A stretch of DNA of 36,057 bases from Bacteroidota bacterium (GTDB lineage Bacteria; Bacteroidota; Bacteroidia; Bacteroidales; UBA10428): assembly GCA_003252385.1 (NCBI GenBank), contig QKEH01000153.1:1-36057 (forward strand), written 5' to 3'. Below the pieces are notes generated by a model. That model was given only the letters and a program-made list of their open reading frames with translations. It was not told the DNA's origin and did no database searches. The position numbers and the translations under genes were made by a program. This document shows, one piece after another, positions 1 through 8,779 of this stretch. Each line of letters begins with the position of its first letter. Within the stretch, counting starts at the first letter, position 1.

Positions 1-564
1 TTGGAGAAAACGCATTTCAAAACCGGTTTCTGCAACATCGAAGAAGGCGGAGGCAGCATTTACTACGATATTTCCTTCTTCAAAAAGTTGCAGCTGCCAT
101 GGTTCTATCTGAAAAATTATGCGAAAAATCCGGCCTATTTCAACGAGTCGGTATGGGATACCGTGGGCGCTTTTTTTTCGGCCTACTTCATTAAGCACGA
201 CTACATCTTTCTCTACCATTACATTCCCTGGAATGAGGAAGAAATAAATGAGACACTGATTAACCTCTACGACTGGGAGTTATCGCCAGATACCCCAACT
301 ACGTGGCGCATTGGCGATGGCACGGCGGCTTTTTACAACTACATCTACTATGGTATGGCCGGCATTACCGAGAACGATACCCTGCGCAGTAACCAGATAC
401 GCGAAGGGCACCTGAGCCGCGAAGAAGCTTTAAGGAGGGTTAACCTCGAGAACCGGCCCCGTTGGGAATCGATCCGGTGGTATTGCGATACCATAGGTAT
501 TGATATGAACGAGGCCATCCGGCGAATTAATCAGGCACCCAAAGTGAAATTGCTTCAGGGCTGA
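1..564 (+). CDS. N-acetyl sugar amidotransferase (WbpG/WbuX-like), 3' part only
   Basis: The reading frame is open from the first base, so the gene starts left of the window and only about 187 C-terminal residues are visible. The end of the protein has motifs I recall from the N-acetyl sugar amidotransferase family (WbpG/WbuX-like): TTWRIGDGTAAFYNYIYY near residues 100-117, SNQIREG and LSREEALRRV near 130-146, then a PRWESIRWY segment. These enzymes use ammonia to turn a sugar N-acetyl group into an acetamidino group. The ATP pyrophosphatase half with the PP-loop would lie upstream. Family members usually work with HisH-like and HisF-like subunits that supply ammonia; if present they are outside the window. 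The gene opens a run of polysaccharide genes. The family call is from memory of sequence motifs; the sugar substrate is unknown. Confidence 0.75.
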   Translation: MEKTHFKTGFCNIEEGGGSIYYDISFFKKLQLPWFYLKNYAKNPAYFNESVWDTVGAFFSAYFIKHDYIFLYHYIPWNEEEINETLINLYDWELSPDTPTTWRIGDGTAAFYNYIYYGMAGITENDTLRSNQIREGHLSREEALRRVNLENRPRWESIRWYCDTIGIDMNEAIRRINQAPKVKLLQG

Positions 565-600
565 CCAAGCTGACAGTACGTACATAAATAGACCACCTGC

Positions 601-1350
601 ATGAACCTTTCTATTGAAGAACAAAAGCAAAAGGAATACTACAACCGCATTTCGGGCGAGTACGATGTGCACTATGCCAGTGAGGGCGCGCTGCGGTATA
701 AATACCGACTGTTCGATAAATTTTTAGGACAAATGGACTTTGCCGGAACTACGGTATTGGACGGAATGTGTGGAGGCGGACAGAACTCGGGCTATTTCGA
801 GGGTAAAGGGTGCGAAGTTTACGGTATCGACATTTCTGAAAATCAGTGTGCGCAGTATGCCCGGCGTTTTCCGGCCAATAAGGTGGTATGCGGTTCGGCC
901 AGGAATACTCCTTTCGAGGACAATTATTTCGATTTTATCATTACCGATTCCGTACACCACCTGCATCCGTATATCGACGAAACCTTTGCCGAATTCAACC
1001 GCATACTCAAACCGGGCGGCATGTTGCTCATGTGGGAACCTTCGGCTCGGTCGGTTCTCGATTATGCCCGGAAGCTTTGGTACCGGATGGATACCAAATA
1101 CTTCGAAGCCAACGAGAAATCCATTGACCCCCAAATGGGGCTCAAAGGCCGGCTGTTCCGTCTGCGCCGGAAATTTTATGGTGGTAATGTGGGCTACCTG
1201 TTTGTATTCCTAACCATGGCGTTGCGAATACGTTCGCGCTACTTCGTCCTCCTCAATACATCCCTTATCCAGTTAGACTATTGGCTGTCGCATCTGCAAT
1301 TCCGGTTAACCTCCCTGTGGGTATTGTTACTCTACCAGAAAAATGCTTAA
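601..1350 (+). CDS. Class I SAM-dependent methyltransferase
   Basis: A 249-residue protein with a Rossmann methyltransferase domain at about residues 45-150. The glycine-rich SAM loop reads VLDGMCGGG (52-60), a variant of the usual D-x-G-x-G-x-G. The acidic ribose-binding residue is probably Asp77 in YGIDIS, and the post-core motif is LKPGG (136-140). About 60 C-terminal residues (190-249) are hydrophobic and aromatic and may sit on or in the membrane, which is unusual for this family. It lies 36 bases after the amidotransferase gene and overlaps the next gene by 8 bases, so it is probably co-transcribed and translationally coupled. In this setting it may O- or N-methylate a sugar of the repeat unit or the chain end, but the substrate cannot be read from sequence. 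Confidence 0.85.
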   Translation: MNLSIEEQKQKEYYNRISGEYDVHYASEGALRYKYRLFDKFLGQMDFAGTTVLDGMCGGGQNSGYFEGKGCEVYGIDISENQCAQYARRFPANKVVCGSARNTPFEDNYFDFIITDSVHHLHPYIDETFAEFNRILKPGGMLLMWEPSARSVLDYARKLWYRMDTKYFEANEKSIDPQMGLKGRLFRLRRKFYGGNVGYLFVFLTMALRIRSRYFVLLNTSLIQLDYWLSHLQFRLTSLWVLLLYQKNA

Positions 1351-2305
1351 GAATAAACGCCTTACCTCTGTGCTAACCGTGGCTATAACCCTGGTTTGTA
1401 TCTATATTATTTTAGTGAATGTAGATACCGAGCGCCTGAGCCGAACCTTTCGAACCATACCCTGGTATGTTTTTACCGCCAGCCTGTCGGTTCATTTTCT
1501 GGCCTACATCTTTCGTGCGCTGGTGTTCCTGAAATTGCTGGAGAAGGAAAAACTAGGCTTCCGTTTCGTTCTGTTAAATCATTGCATCCACAATTTTTAC
1601 GTTCATGTGGTGCCTGCCAGCCTGGGGGAGTTGAGTTTTCCCTATCTGCTCAGGAACCGGGTGAGTCAGGGGAAATCGTTGTTGGCAGTGGTGGTATCGC
1701 GCCTGGTATCCATGATTTTCTTTGTAGGACTGTTGCTGCTGTCGGTGCTTTTTATTGATAAACTGGCAAAATACCCCGAAGTGCAAACCGCAGCCGGCGT
1801 GCTTACGGGAATGGGGGCATTGGCTCTGGCAGCTACCGGGGTGCTGCGCCGGCAGTTTTTGGCAGTGCTCGAACGATTAAAAGTAGCCCGGAACCGTTGG
1901 CTTCAAAAAACAGGCGAGCAGGCTTCCCATGCATTCACCTACCTGGCCAGCCAAAAAAGTTTAAAATCCATCGGCTTGTTGTCGCTCTACACGCTCTTGT
2001 CGGTGTTGGCGGTTACCCTGCATTTTAAAATCCTTTTTCATCAGCTGGGCTACGCCTTATCGCTTTGGGAAATTCTGTTTGTAAGCTCTATCGAAATCAT
2101 TTTTATTGTTATTCCGGTGAAGAGTATCGGAGGGTTTGGCACGGTGGAAGGTGCCCTTACCATGGGGCTGCTCATGCTGGGTTTCGAATTGGAGCGTAAC
2201 ATTGAGACCAGCTTCGTCATCCATCTGATCACCCTTTTTAATGTAACCCTGCTGTTTTTAACCGCTACTGTCATCAAATTCCTTCAAACCCATGCAAAAG
2301 CTTAG
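1343..2305 (+). CDS. UPF0104 / LPG-synthase-TM flippase-like membrane protein (first copy)
   Basis: A 320-residue polytopic membrane protein with roughly eight hydrophobic segments, starting at about residues 10-27. It carries two signatures of the UPF0104 / lysylphosphatidylglycerol synthase TM-domain superfamily: PASLGE in the middle and VKSIGGFGTVEGA near the C-terminus. The soluble lysyl-transfer domain of MprF is absent, so it is a stand-alone membrane domain. Such proteins have been proposed to move lipid-linked substrates, including polyprenyl-phosphate sugars, across the membrane. A second copy sits at 6162, and both copies precede a GT-C glycosyltransferase gene (directly here; next in order after 6162 as well). 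That supports a role in supplying lipid-linked sugar to the periplasmic face. The gene overlaps its neighbours by 8 and 14 bases. The family is clear; the transport role is inferred. Confidence 0.82.
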   Translation: MLKNKRLTSVLTVAITLVCIYIILVNVDTERLSRTFRTIPWYVFTASLSVHFLAYIFRALVFLKLLEKEKLGFRFVLLNHCIHNFYVHVVPASLGELSFPYLLRNRVSQGKSLLAVVVSRLVSMIFFVGLLLLSVLFIDKLAKYPEVQTAAGVLTGMGALALAATGVLRRQFLAVLERLKVARNRWLQKTGEQASHAFTYLASQKSLKSIGLLSLYTLLSVLAVTLHFKILFHQLGYALSLWEILFVSSIEIIFIVIPVKSIGGFGTVEGALTMGLLMLGFELERNIETSFVIHLITLFNVTLLFLTATVIKFLQTHAKA

Positions 2306-3707
2306 CCGGTTTTACCTGCCTATACTGTTCCTGGTTTTTATGGCCATGAACCTTCGTATCAACCTGCATCCCGAGGAGGTGCGCAAGGATGCGTTTTATT
2401 ACCACTGCGTGGCCGAAGCCCTGGCCGGCAATTCCTCGACCGTCATCAATACTAATCCGTCCTATCACGGACGCGATATAGGCGACATCATTCTGCCGGG
2501 CTATCCATTTGTGGCATCGTTGGTGTACCGCTTGTTTGGGGTGAACCCCAATTACATTTTCCTGTTTCAGTTTCTACTCACGGGTATTGCCCTGTTTTTG
2601 ATCCACCGCATGCTTCGCGCCCTAACCTCCGATTTTTGGGCTTTCCTGGGCTGCCTGTGGCTCATTACCTACCGGCCTTTTTTGCGAACCATTTCTTCCT
2701 TTTACCTGGAGAATGCTACCCTTTGGATGCTCGTATTTGCGCTGTATGCCTTTTTCCGCCTTTACCAAACCCGGCGCATTCACTTCTTTTACCTGTATAG
2801 CCTGGCTTTTGCAGTGCTTATTACGTTTAACAACCGCTTTATCTTTCATTATGCCGTGGTTACCGTAGCGGTATTCATCTATTTCCTGCGGAAGGGGGAA
2901 CCCACATTCCGGCACCAGCTTTTTTCCGGTTTGTTGGTGCTTTTGGTATTGCTGCCCTGGCACATTCGCCAGCACCACACCTATGGCCGGTGGGTGGTGT
3001 TTTCGCCCTTTGCCACCTCGTACAGCCAGGGCGAAGGCGACCCGCTGCTTACCAAGGCGTACAAACCCTTCGATGAGGTCTACGAATCGTTGTATAACAA
3101 ATTGAACAGTAACCGGGAGCGAAAGGAATTTGAGCAGCTGTTTACTCCTGAGTACTACGATGCGTTAAAAGAACACCATCATCCCAATGGAGCAGGTAAG
3201 TATCTTTCCCGCTTAACAGGTTTCTTTAACCTCTACCGCACCAGCTATGCCTTTGGCTTTGGCGACGATTACCGGGTGAGCGGACCCAACCTTTCCAAAA
3301 CACAGCTGTTCTTGGGTTGGGCATTCAATTTGGCCATCCTCCTGTTGTTTATGGGGTATCTTTTTTTTCGGCGCTACTACGGTTCCCAACCCGTATTGGT
3401 TTCGGTGGTCCCCTGGGGTTTGGTTGTGTTCTTGTTACCCGGGTTTTACCAATCCACGGACCTGATCAATATCGGTTTGCTTTTCGCAGCCTGTATTCCG
3501 GGTATTTACTTTGCGTGGAAGCAAAAAAACACTTTCCTTTTATTTTGTATACTACTTGTGGGGGCGCATATGGTACTGCATTCCTATACCCATTTTATTA
3601 CCCGGTACCGGCTCACCGTTCTGCCACTACTCTTTTTACTGGCTATGTTTGGATTGAGTGAGCTGAACAAAACTTTTGCCGCTAAAAGGGATAGCCATGC
3701 TGTTTAA
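2292..3707 (+). CDS. GT-C fold (GT39/PMT-like) membrane glycosyltransferase (first copy)
   Basis: A 471-residue protein with many hydrophobic segments across its length, an N-terminal membrane helix (about 5-22) and a first extracytoplasmic loop with acidic residues (HPEEVRKDAFYYH, about 27-39). This layout is typical of GT-C enzymes of the GT39/PMT or ArnT type, which take a sugar from a polyprenyl-phosphate donor and transfer it outside the cytoplasm. The loop after the central helices (about 235-300, with FSPFATSYSQGEGD) is probably periplasmic. It overlaps the upstream flippase-like gene by 14 bases and the downstream MBOAT gene by 11 bases. A likely job is adding a side-branch sugar to the growing glycan. 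The GT-C fold is well supported by topology; the donor and acceptor are unknown. Confidence 0.72.
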   Translation: MQKLSRFYLPILFLVFMAMNLRINLHPEEVRKDAFYYHCVAEALAGNSSTVINTNPSYHGRDIGDIILPGYPFVASLVYRLFGVNPNYIFLFQFLLTGIALFLIHRMLRALTSDFWAFLGCLWLITYRPFLRTISSFYLENATLWMLVFALYAFFRLYQTRRIHFFYLYSLAFAVLITFNNRFIFHYAVVTVAVFIYFLRKGEPTFRHQLFSGLLVLLVLLPWHIRQHHTYGRWVVFSPFATSYSQGEGDPLLTKAYKPFDEVYESLYNKLNSNRERKEFEQLFTPEYYDALKEHHHPNGAGKYLSRLTGFFNLYRTSYAFGFGDDYRVSGPNLSKTQLFLGWAFNLAILLLFMGYLFFRRYYGSQPVLVSVVPWGLVVFLLPGFYQSTDLINIGLLFAACIPGIYFAWKQKNTFLLFCILLVGAHMVLHSYTHFITRYRLTVLPLLFLLAMFGLSELNKTFAAKRDSHAV

Positions 3708-5154
3708 TTCGCTGGAATTTGCGGTTTTCTTACCCTTGGTTTTTGCCCTGTACTGGTTGCTGCAAAGTTATGGCACACGGGCTCAGAACCTGTTGCTGCT
3801 GGTGGCCAGCTATGTTTTTTACGGGTGGTGGGACTGGCGTTTTCTGGCACTCATTGCGCTCAGTTCCCTGGTGGATTTCGGGGTGGGCTTGTTTCTTACC
3901 CGGCCATTGGGCGAGTGGCCCCGCCGGGTGGCACTGCTGTTTAGTGTGGTGGCGAACCTGGGCTTGTTGGGGGCATTCAAGTATTACAACTTTTTTATCG
4001 ACAACCTGAGCGGGGCATTTCAGTTTTTCGGGCATCCCGTTACGCTGAACCATGCCCGATTGATTCTTCCGGTGGGCATCAGTTTTTACACCTTCCAGAC
4101 CATGAGCTATACCATTGATGTATACCGCGGGAAAATTGCATCTTCTACCCATCCGATAGACTTTTTTGCCTACGTCAGTTTTTTTCCGCAGCTGGTGGCC
4201 GGGCCTATTGAGCGTGCCAGCAATCTGCTGCCTCAGTTTGCCACTCCCCGGTGTTTTGATGCCGTAAAAGCAGCCGATGGCATGAAACAAATTCTTTGGG
4301 GCTTGTTCAAGAAGGTGGCCATTGCCGATACCTGTGCCCTCTTTGTGAACGAAATTTTTGCTCGCCCAACCGATTACAGCGGGCTTACCCTGTTGTTAGG
4401 TGCCATGCTGTTTGCCATCCAGATTTATGGCGATTTTTCAGGTTATTCCGACATTGCCATTGGGGTGTCGCGCCTGTTTGGATTTTCGCTGATGCAGAAT
4501 TTTGCCTTTCCCTACTTTTCGCGCGATATTGCTGAGTTCTGGCGTCGATGGCACATTTCCCTATCCACCTGGTTTCGCGACTATTTGTATATTCCCTTGG
4601 GAGGCAGTCGGGGCAAAGCATTGCAACGTATCCGGAACGTGTTTGTTATTTTTCTGGTAAGTGGTTTCTGGCACGGAGCCAATTGGACCTTTGTAACCTG
4701 GGGTGCTTTGAACGCCTTGTATTTCCTCCCATTATTACTCCTGAACCGGAACCGCAAAAATACCGATACGGTGGCCGAGAACCGGGTCTTCCCATCGCTC
4801 GGGGAACTGAGCCGGATGACGGGTACATTTCTGCTCGTATGTATGGCGTGGATCTTTTTTCGCGCAGAAAACCTGTCGCAGGCCGGACAGTATCTGCATC
4901 AGATGGTCAGTCATTTTGTTCCCGATTCTTTGATGGAAATTAAAGGGGTAATCGGCTATAAAATACTGGCGCTTATGGTACTCATAGGCCTTATGGTTCG
5001 AATGGAGTGGATCAATCGTTTCGGGCTTCACGGCCTGGCTCGAAGGAGCGAACGTGCCTGGTACCGCTACAGTGTGTATCTGTTGGTGGCTACAGTGGTG
5101 TTGTATACGGGTAATTATCACAATCCCAGTGAGTTTATCTACTTCCAGTTTTAA
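3697..5154 (+). CDS. MBOAT family O-acyltransferase (AlgI/DltB-like)
   Basis: A 485-residue polytopic membrane protein from ATG 3697, which gives the typical AlgI-family start MLFNSLEF. An in-frame TTG at 3676 is possible but would deepen the overlap with the upstream gene, and an A/G-rich stretch (AAAAGGGA, 3684-3691) precedes the ATG. The two MBOAT signatures are present: EFWRRWHISLSTWFRDYLYI (from about residue 280) and FLVSGFWHGANWTF, whose His326 corresponds to the catalytic histidine of AlgI. Such proteins move acetyl groups across the membrane for transfer to a polysaccharide. The next gene encodes an SGNH-like protein, the usual periplasmic partner, which supports O-acetylation of the locus product. 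The donor and the acetylated position are inferred, not seen. Confidence 0.92.
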   Translation: MLFNSLEFAVFLPLVFALYWLLQSYGTRAQNLLLLVASYVFYGWWDWRFLALIALSSLVDFGVGLFLTRPLGEWPRRVALLFSVVANLGLLGAFKYYNFFIDNLSGAFQFFGHPVTLNHARLILPVGISFYTFQTMSYTIDVYRGKIASSTHPIDFFAYVSFFPQLVAGPIERASNLLPQFATPRCFDAVKAADGMKQILWGLFKKVAIADTCALFVNEIFARPTDYSGLTLLLGAMLFAIQIYGDFSGYSDIAIGVSRLFGFSLMQNFAFPYFSRDIAEFWRRWHISLSTWFRDYLYIPLGGSRGKALQRIRNVFVIFLVSGFWHGANWTFVTWGALNALYFLPLLLLNRNRKNTDTVAENRVFPSLGELSRMTGTFLLVCMAWIFFRAENLSQAGQYLHQMVSHFVPDSLMEIKGVIGYKILALMVLIGLMVRMEWINRFGLHGLARRSERAWYRYSVYLLVATVVLYTGNYHNPSEFIYFQF

Positions 5155-5164
5155 AAAATTTAGC

Positions 5165-6148
5165 GTGAAAGGGTTTCTGAAAAAATTGGGGCTGTTTGCA
5201 CTGGTATTCATCCTCTTGAACATGTTGCTGGGTGCCCTGCTAACCCGGGTGTACCAATGGTATCCCGAAACCAAACACGATTGGATTTTCTCGAAAAAGG
5301 ACATGCACTACGATTATGCCTTTTTGGGTTCATCGCGCACGTTGTTCATGGCCGATATCAATACCATCGATCAACATACCGGTTTGCAGGGTATTAATCT
5401 GGGGGTCGACGGATCGGGCATGGCCGATAACTTCCTTACCCTGTATCTTTTTCTTAGGAAAAACCAGGTAGATGCGGTATTCTTCCAAGTCGATCCGCTT
5501 TCGCTTTCGTCGGATAGTTCGTTCTCCGATCCTTTCAAGGAACAATCCTTTATTCCCTATCTGAACGATTGCGAAGTGTATACAACCAGCAAGGCTTTGG
5601 TGAAGACACGGTGGTTCTGGAGGGTGTTTCCCTGGAGCCGGTTTGTAGAGTTCAATTCGGTATATGAAATTCCAAATTTGTTATTGCGCATGGCTATTCA
5701 TCATCGGAATTTCGAAACCCAAAAGGGGTATATTCCACTCACGGGAATTATGCACGCCGAGCCGGATTACCCGGTGAAGGTGAAGCAGTGTACCCGTCAG
5801 GATCAGGAGTTTCTGGAAAAAATCGGGTTGCTGTGCCATCAATACCGGGTTCCGCTGATTGTGTATACCGCTCCCTTTTTCAACTATGAAAAGTATTTTC
5901 GCTGCCCGGAATTTTCGCCCTATATTCAGAGTATTGCCGCCAAATATGCTGCATCCTATTACGACTTTTCAGGTGCCGGCCGATACAACCAACTTTCATT
6001 TTTTGAAGATTATACCCACATGAATCAGGAAGGAACAGCCGCGTTTTCGGGTACGGAACTGGCCGGGCTGGTGCAGGAATATTGCGTAGGAAGTTCCCCT
6101 GCAAGGCCTGCTGGAGTTCCTGGGCGTGCGGAAGCCTTAGGTCAATAA
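5165..6148 (+). CDS. SGNH-hydrolase-like, membrane-anchored acyltransferase partner of MBOAT (AlgJ/AlgX/DltD-like)
   Basis: From GTG 5165 the protein has 327 residues: a short basic N-terminus, one membrane helix (about 9-26), then a periplasmic domain. The GTG lies 10 bases after the MBOAT stop; a longer in-frame version would start inside the MBOAT gene and begin with an implausible Cys/Trp-rich stretch. The SGNH features are AFLGSSRTLF (Ser56 the likely nucleophile, block I), INLGVDGSGMADN (block II/III region) and DYTHMNQEG near the end, with Asp282 and His285 as the D-x-x-H of block V. This matches the division of labour in alginate and peptidoglycan O-acetylation, where the MBOAT protein delivers acetyl groups and the SGNH protein transfers them. 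The exact subfamily is uncertain. Confidence 0.8.
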   Translation: MKGFLKKLGLFALVFILLNMLLGALLTRVYQWYPETKHDWIFSKKDMHYDYAFLGSSRTLFMADINTIDQHTGLQGINLGVDGSGMADNFLTLYLFLRKNQVDAVFFQVDPLSLSSDSSFSDPFKEQSFIPYLNDCEVYTTSKALVKTRWFWRVFPWSRFVEFNSVYEIPNLLLRMAIHHRNFETQKGYIPLTGIMHAEPDYPVKVKQCTRQDQEFLEKIGLLCHQYRVPLIVYTAPFFNYEKYFRCPEFSPYIQSIAAKYAASYYDFSGAGRYNQLSFFEDYTHMNQEGTAAFSGTELAGLVQEYCVGSSPARPAGVPGRAEALGQ

Positions 6149-6161
6149 CAATTGGAATAGC

Positions 6162-7112
6162 ATGTTACGAATCTTAAAATCGCTTATTGCTGCTGTCTTA
6201 CTGCTATCCCTGGCCGTGGTACTGTATCGTATGTATCGTTCAGGTAACCTGGTAGTGCCTCCCATTTATCATTCCGGTTTTCTCATTTTAAGCGTATGTT
6301 TGTTGCTCGGGGGTTTTGTGGCCGATGCGGCTGTGTGGCACTATCTGGCAAAGGTGTTTGGATTTAGGATTCGTTTTCGCGATACCTTCGTGGGATCGGG
6401 TTTGTTCGGTTTAACCAAATACCTGCCGGGGAAAGTATGGTTCGTTCTCGGAAGGGCGGGTTATATCACCAAAACAGCTCATAAACCCCTGGGAGAAGGA
6501 ACCTATCTGATTATCCTGAGTCAGATCCTATTACTCTTAACCGGATTTGCTTATATTCCTTTGATGGCTTTTACCCCTGCCCGTTGGCTTAACTATTGGG
6601 CTTTGTTGGGTTTTGCCGTGCTGGCCGTTTTAATAATTATAAACATTCGCCCTGTGCTTCGGCTGGGTTTCCGTTGGTATCGCAAACTGAATCCGAAAAG
6701 CGATTTGAATCCGGTGGAACTTTCTCGGGCAAATATTTACACTACACTGGCACTGAGCCTGCTGGTATGGTTGTGTTGGAACCTGGGGTTCTATTTTTTA
6801 CTGCGCAGTACCCATACTCAGGCCATTCCCTGGGCCAGCTTGGGTGTTTTCTCGATTGCTACCTGTGCCGGTATGCTGGCATTGGTGGTACCCGGCGGTA
6901 TTGGCGTGCGGGAGGGAGCCATGGTGCTGTTACTGCTTGCCGTGGGGTTGACCAACCAGCAAAGCACGCAAATTGCAGTGGCCGGCCGGCTTTGGTTCTT
7001 ACTGGGCGAGATAAGCATGTTTGTGATTAGCGGACTGTTGCATCTGAAGCGCCGATATGTGATGGTGCATACTTCACCCATTCCAAAAAGCACTCGTGAA
7101 TTCACCTTGTAA
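6162..7112 (+). CDS. UPF0104 / LPG-synthase-TM flippase-like membrane protein (second copy)
   Basis: A 316-residue polytopic membrane protein of the same superfamily as the product at 1343, but clearly divergent in sequence. The signatures are LFGLTKYLPGKVW (about 84-96), where the first copy has PASLGE, and VVPGGIGVREGAMVLLL (about 244-260), where the first copy has the GGFGTVEGA segment. The second motif is the more canonical form. It begins 13 bases after the SGNH gene and is followed after 27 bases by the second GT-C gene, so the flippase-like plus GT-C order occurs twice in this locus. The simplest reading is that each copy serves a different lipid-linked sugar or a different GT-C enzyme. 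A role as a structural or regulatory membrane protein cannot be excluded. Confidence 0.82.
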   Translation: MLRILKSLIAAVLLLSLAVVLYRMYRSGNLVVPPIYHSGFLILSVCLLLGGFVADAAVWHYLAKVFGFRIRFRDTFVGSGLFGLTKYLPGKVWFVLGRAGYITKTAHKPLGEGTYLIILSQILLLLTGFAYIPLMAFTPARWLNYWALLGFAVLAVLIIINIRPVLRLGFRWYRKLNPKSDLNPVELSRANIYTTLALSLLVWLCWNLGFYFLLRSTHTQAIPWASLGVFSIATCAGMLALVVPGGIGVREGAMVLLLLAVGLTNQQSTQIAVAGRLWFLLGEISMFVISGLLHLKRRYVMVHTSPIPKSTREFTL

Positions 7113-7139
7113 ACCTGTTAAAATCTAACTGATTCAACC

Positions 7140-8744
7140 ATGTCAATATCTAAAATGAATAAAGAACTCATTGGGATTACCCTGTTGAGTACTTTTTTTA
7201 CCGTACTGGGAGTGAACCACGGCCTCGATAACAGCGTGGGAGGACCAGCGTTATGGTCTGACGAAACCCATTTTATGCGATCGACCCTGAATATTGCCCA
7301 GGGCATGAATGGATACTACAACGGCTTTTATGTTTCGTTCCTCTATTATTACCTGGCGTTTATTGCGGTGGCCGTTCGTCTGGTTTTAGGCTTCATGGGA
7401 GGGAGGTACCACTCCATCGAAGATATTCGAATGGAGTTTTTCAGCGAACCCAATTCCCTGTACCTGAGTGGCCGTTTGGTGGCGGTGGTCTTTACCGTAC
7501 TTCTGGTGGTGGGTACCTTCTACATGCTAAGGAAAATGGTAAACCGCAAAGTTGCCTGGGCAGCAGCTCTGTTGCTGTTATTCGATATCACGGTTCAGAA
7601 GTATGCCATAATTATGCGTCTCGAAGGTACCTTTCTGTTTTTCTTTCTGCTTACTTTTTATGCCTGCTACCGACTGGTGGAACGGCAAGGGGATACTCAT
7701 CCGCAAAAGCTGTTGGGCGGCTACATTTTTGCCGGTATAGCCGCCGGACTCACCTTTAGCATCAAGTACAATGGTATGTTTGTAATTCTTGCGGTGGTGG
7801 CAACCCATGTTTGGCTGAATCTCAGGCAACCCCGCAAGTGGCTGTCGCTGAATTTGGTAGCTGCTTTTGCCGCATTTCTGATCACCTTTGTGGTTTTAAA
7901 TTATTTCCTGTTTAGCAGTGTCGATCGCTTTATGGCCAACTTTGCTTACGGTGCACTCCAAAAAGGAGCCACGGTGAGCCACCGGGTGAACACCACAGGA
8001 AGCGACCATACCTGGATCAATATTCTTACCTATGCGCTCCCGGAGTACCTGGGGGTCTCTTTTTACCTATTGTTTTTAGGTAGTTTACTGGCTGGGGTAT
8101 ACCTGCTACGGAAAGGCATCCCAGCCGGCTCCGGACGGAATATGCTGGTTCTTTCCTACCTCTTTTTGCTGACCTACTATCTACCCATTGGCTACTTTAA
8201 CCGGTGCTGGGATCGCGATATTATGCCACTGATTCCTTTCATGTATATAGGCTATGTGCTTGTGGCCTGGTTCGGGCTTCAAGGCGTGATAGCCAACGAA
8301 AAAATACAGGGAATAGTTTTTGGCTTGCTGGTTGTACTACCATTGGGGATCAATCTGTGGCGCAGTGTCGATTATAAGCTGGCCTGTTTACAGCCCGACC
8401 CCCGAAATCTGGCTAACGAGTGGCTGCAACAGACTGCCGAAAACGGGAATACCATCTATCAAAACACCGAGATACACGGGGTGCCACTACCAATGACCGC
8501 GGAATACTATTCCGGCTTGTATGAAGCCACCCGGGGCAAACAGATGAAATACTTGTTGGATATGGCCCGGCACGACACCCTGACCAAGCGCTTTAACCTG
8601 CAGGCCAATTGGAACGAGGCCGATTATGTTTTGATCAGTTCCCGGAGTTCTTCGAGAGTGCATACGAACTACCTCACAAAGCGCACGATTTTTCCTTCGC
8701 GCAGCTACTACATTCCGGCCATCACGGTATACACCGGCAGGTAA
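7140..8744 (+). CDS. GT-C fold (GT39-like) membrane glycosyltransferase (second copy)
   Basis: A 534-residue protein with an N-terminal membrane helix (about 9-25) followed by an extracytoplasmic loop with LWSDETHFMRSTL; Asp41-Glu42 fit the conserved acidic site of GT39-like enzymes. Ten or more hydrophobic segments follow, then a soluble C-terminal part (from about residue 420) containing PDPRNLANEWLQ, a layout common in PMT_2 family proteins. It should take a polyprenyl-phosphate-linked sugar and transfer it on the periplasmic side. It follows the second UPF0104 gene and precedes a methyltransferase and the GT2 enzyme that could make its donor. It is much longer than, and different from, the first GT-C protein, so the two probably add different residues. 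Confidence 0.8.
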   Translation: MSISKMNKELIGITLLSTFFTVLGVNHGLDNSVGGPALWSDETHFMRSTLNIAQGMNGYYNGFYVSFLYYYLAFIAVAVRLVLGFMGGRYHSIEDIRMEFFSEPNSLYLSGRLVAVVFTVLLVVGTFYMLRKMVNRKVAWAAALLLLFDITVQKYAIIMRLEGTFLFFFLLTFYACYRLVERQGDTHPQKLLGGYIFAGIAAGLTFSIKYNGMFVILAVVATHVWLNLRQPRKWLSLNLVAAFAAFLITFVVLNYFLFSSVDRFMANFAYGALQKGATVSHRVNTTGSDHTWINILTYALPEYLGVSFYLLFLGSLLAGVYLLRKGIPAGSGRNMLVLSYLFLLTYYLPIGYFNRCWDRDIMPLIPFMYIGYVLVAWFGLQGVIANEKIQGIVFGLLVVLPLGINLWRSVDYKLACLQPDPRNLANEWLQQTAENGNTIYQNTEIHGVPLPMTAEYYSGLYEATRGKQMKYLLDMARHDTLTKRFNLQANWNEADYVLISSRSSSRVHTNYLTKRTIFPSRSYYIPAITVYTGR

Positions 8745-8779
8745 CCGTCAATTCTCTTCGTAAAACTAAACTTACAATC

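Noticed and set aside
3730-5304. Two - strand open frames of 186 and 189 codons
   Set aside because: Both are antisense to the MBOAT and SGNH genes, whose motifs are clear on the + strand.
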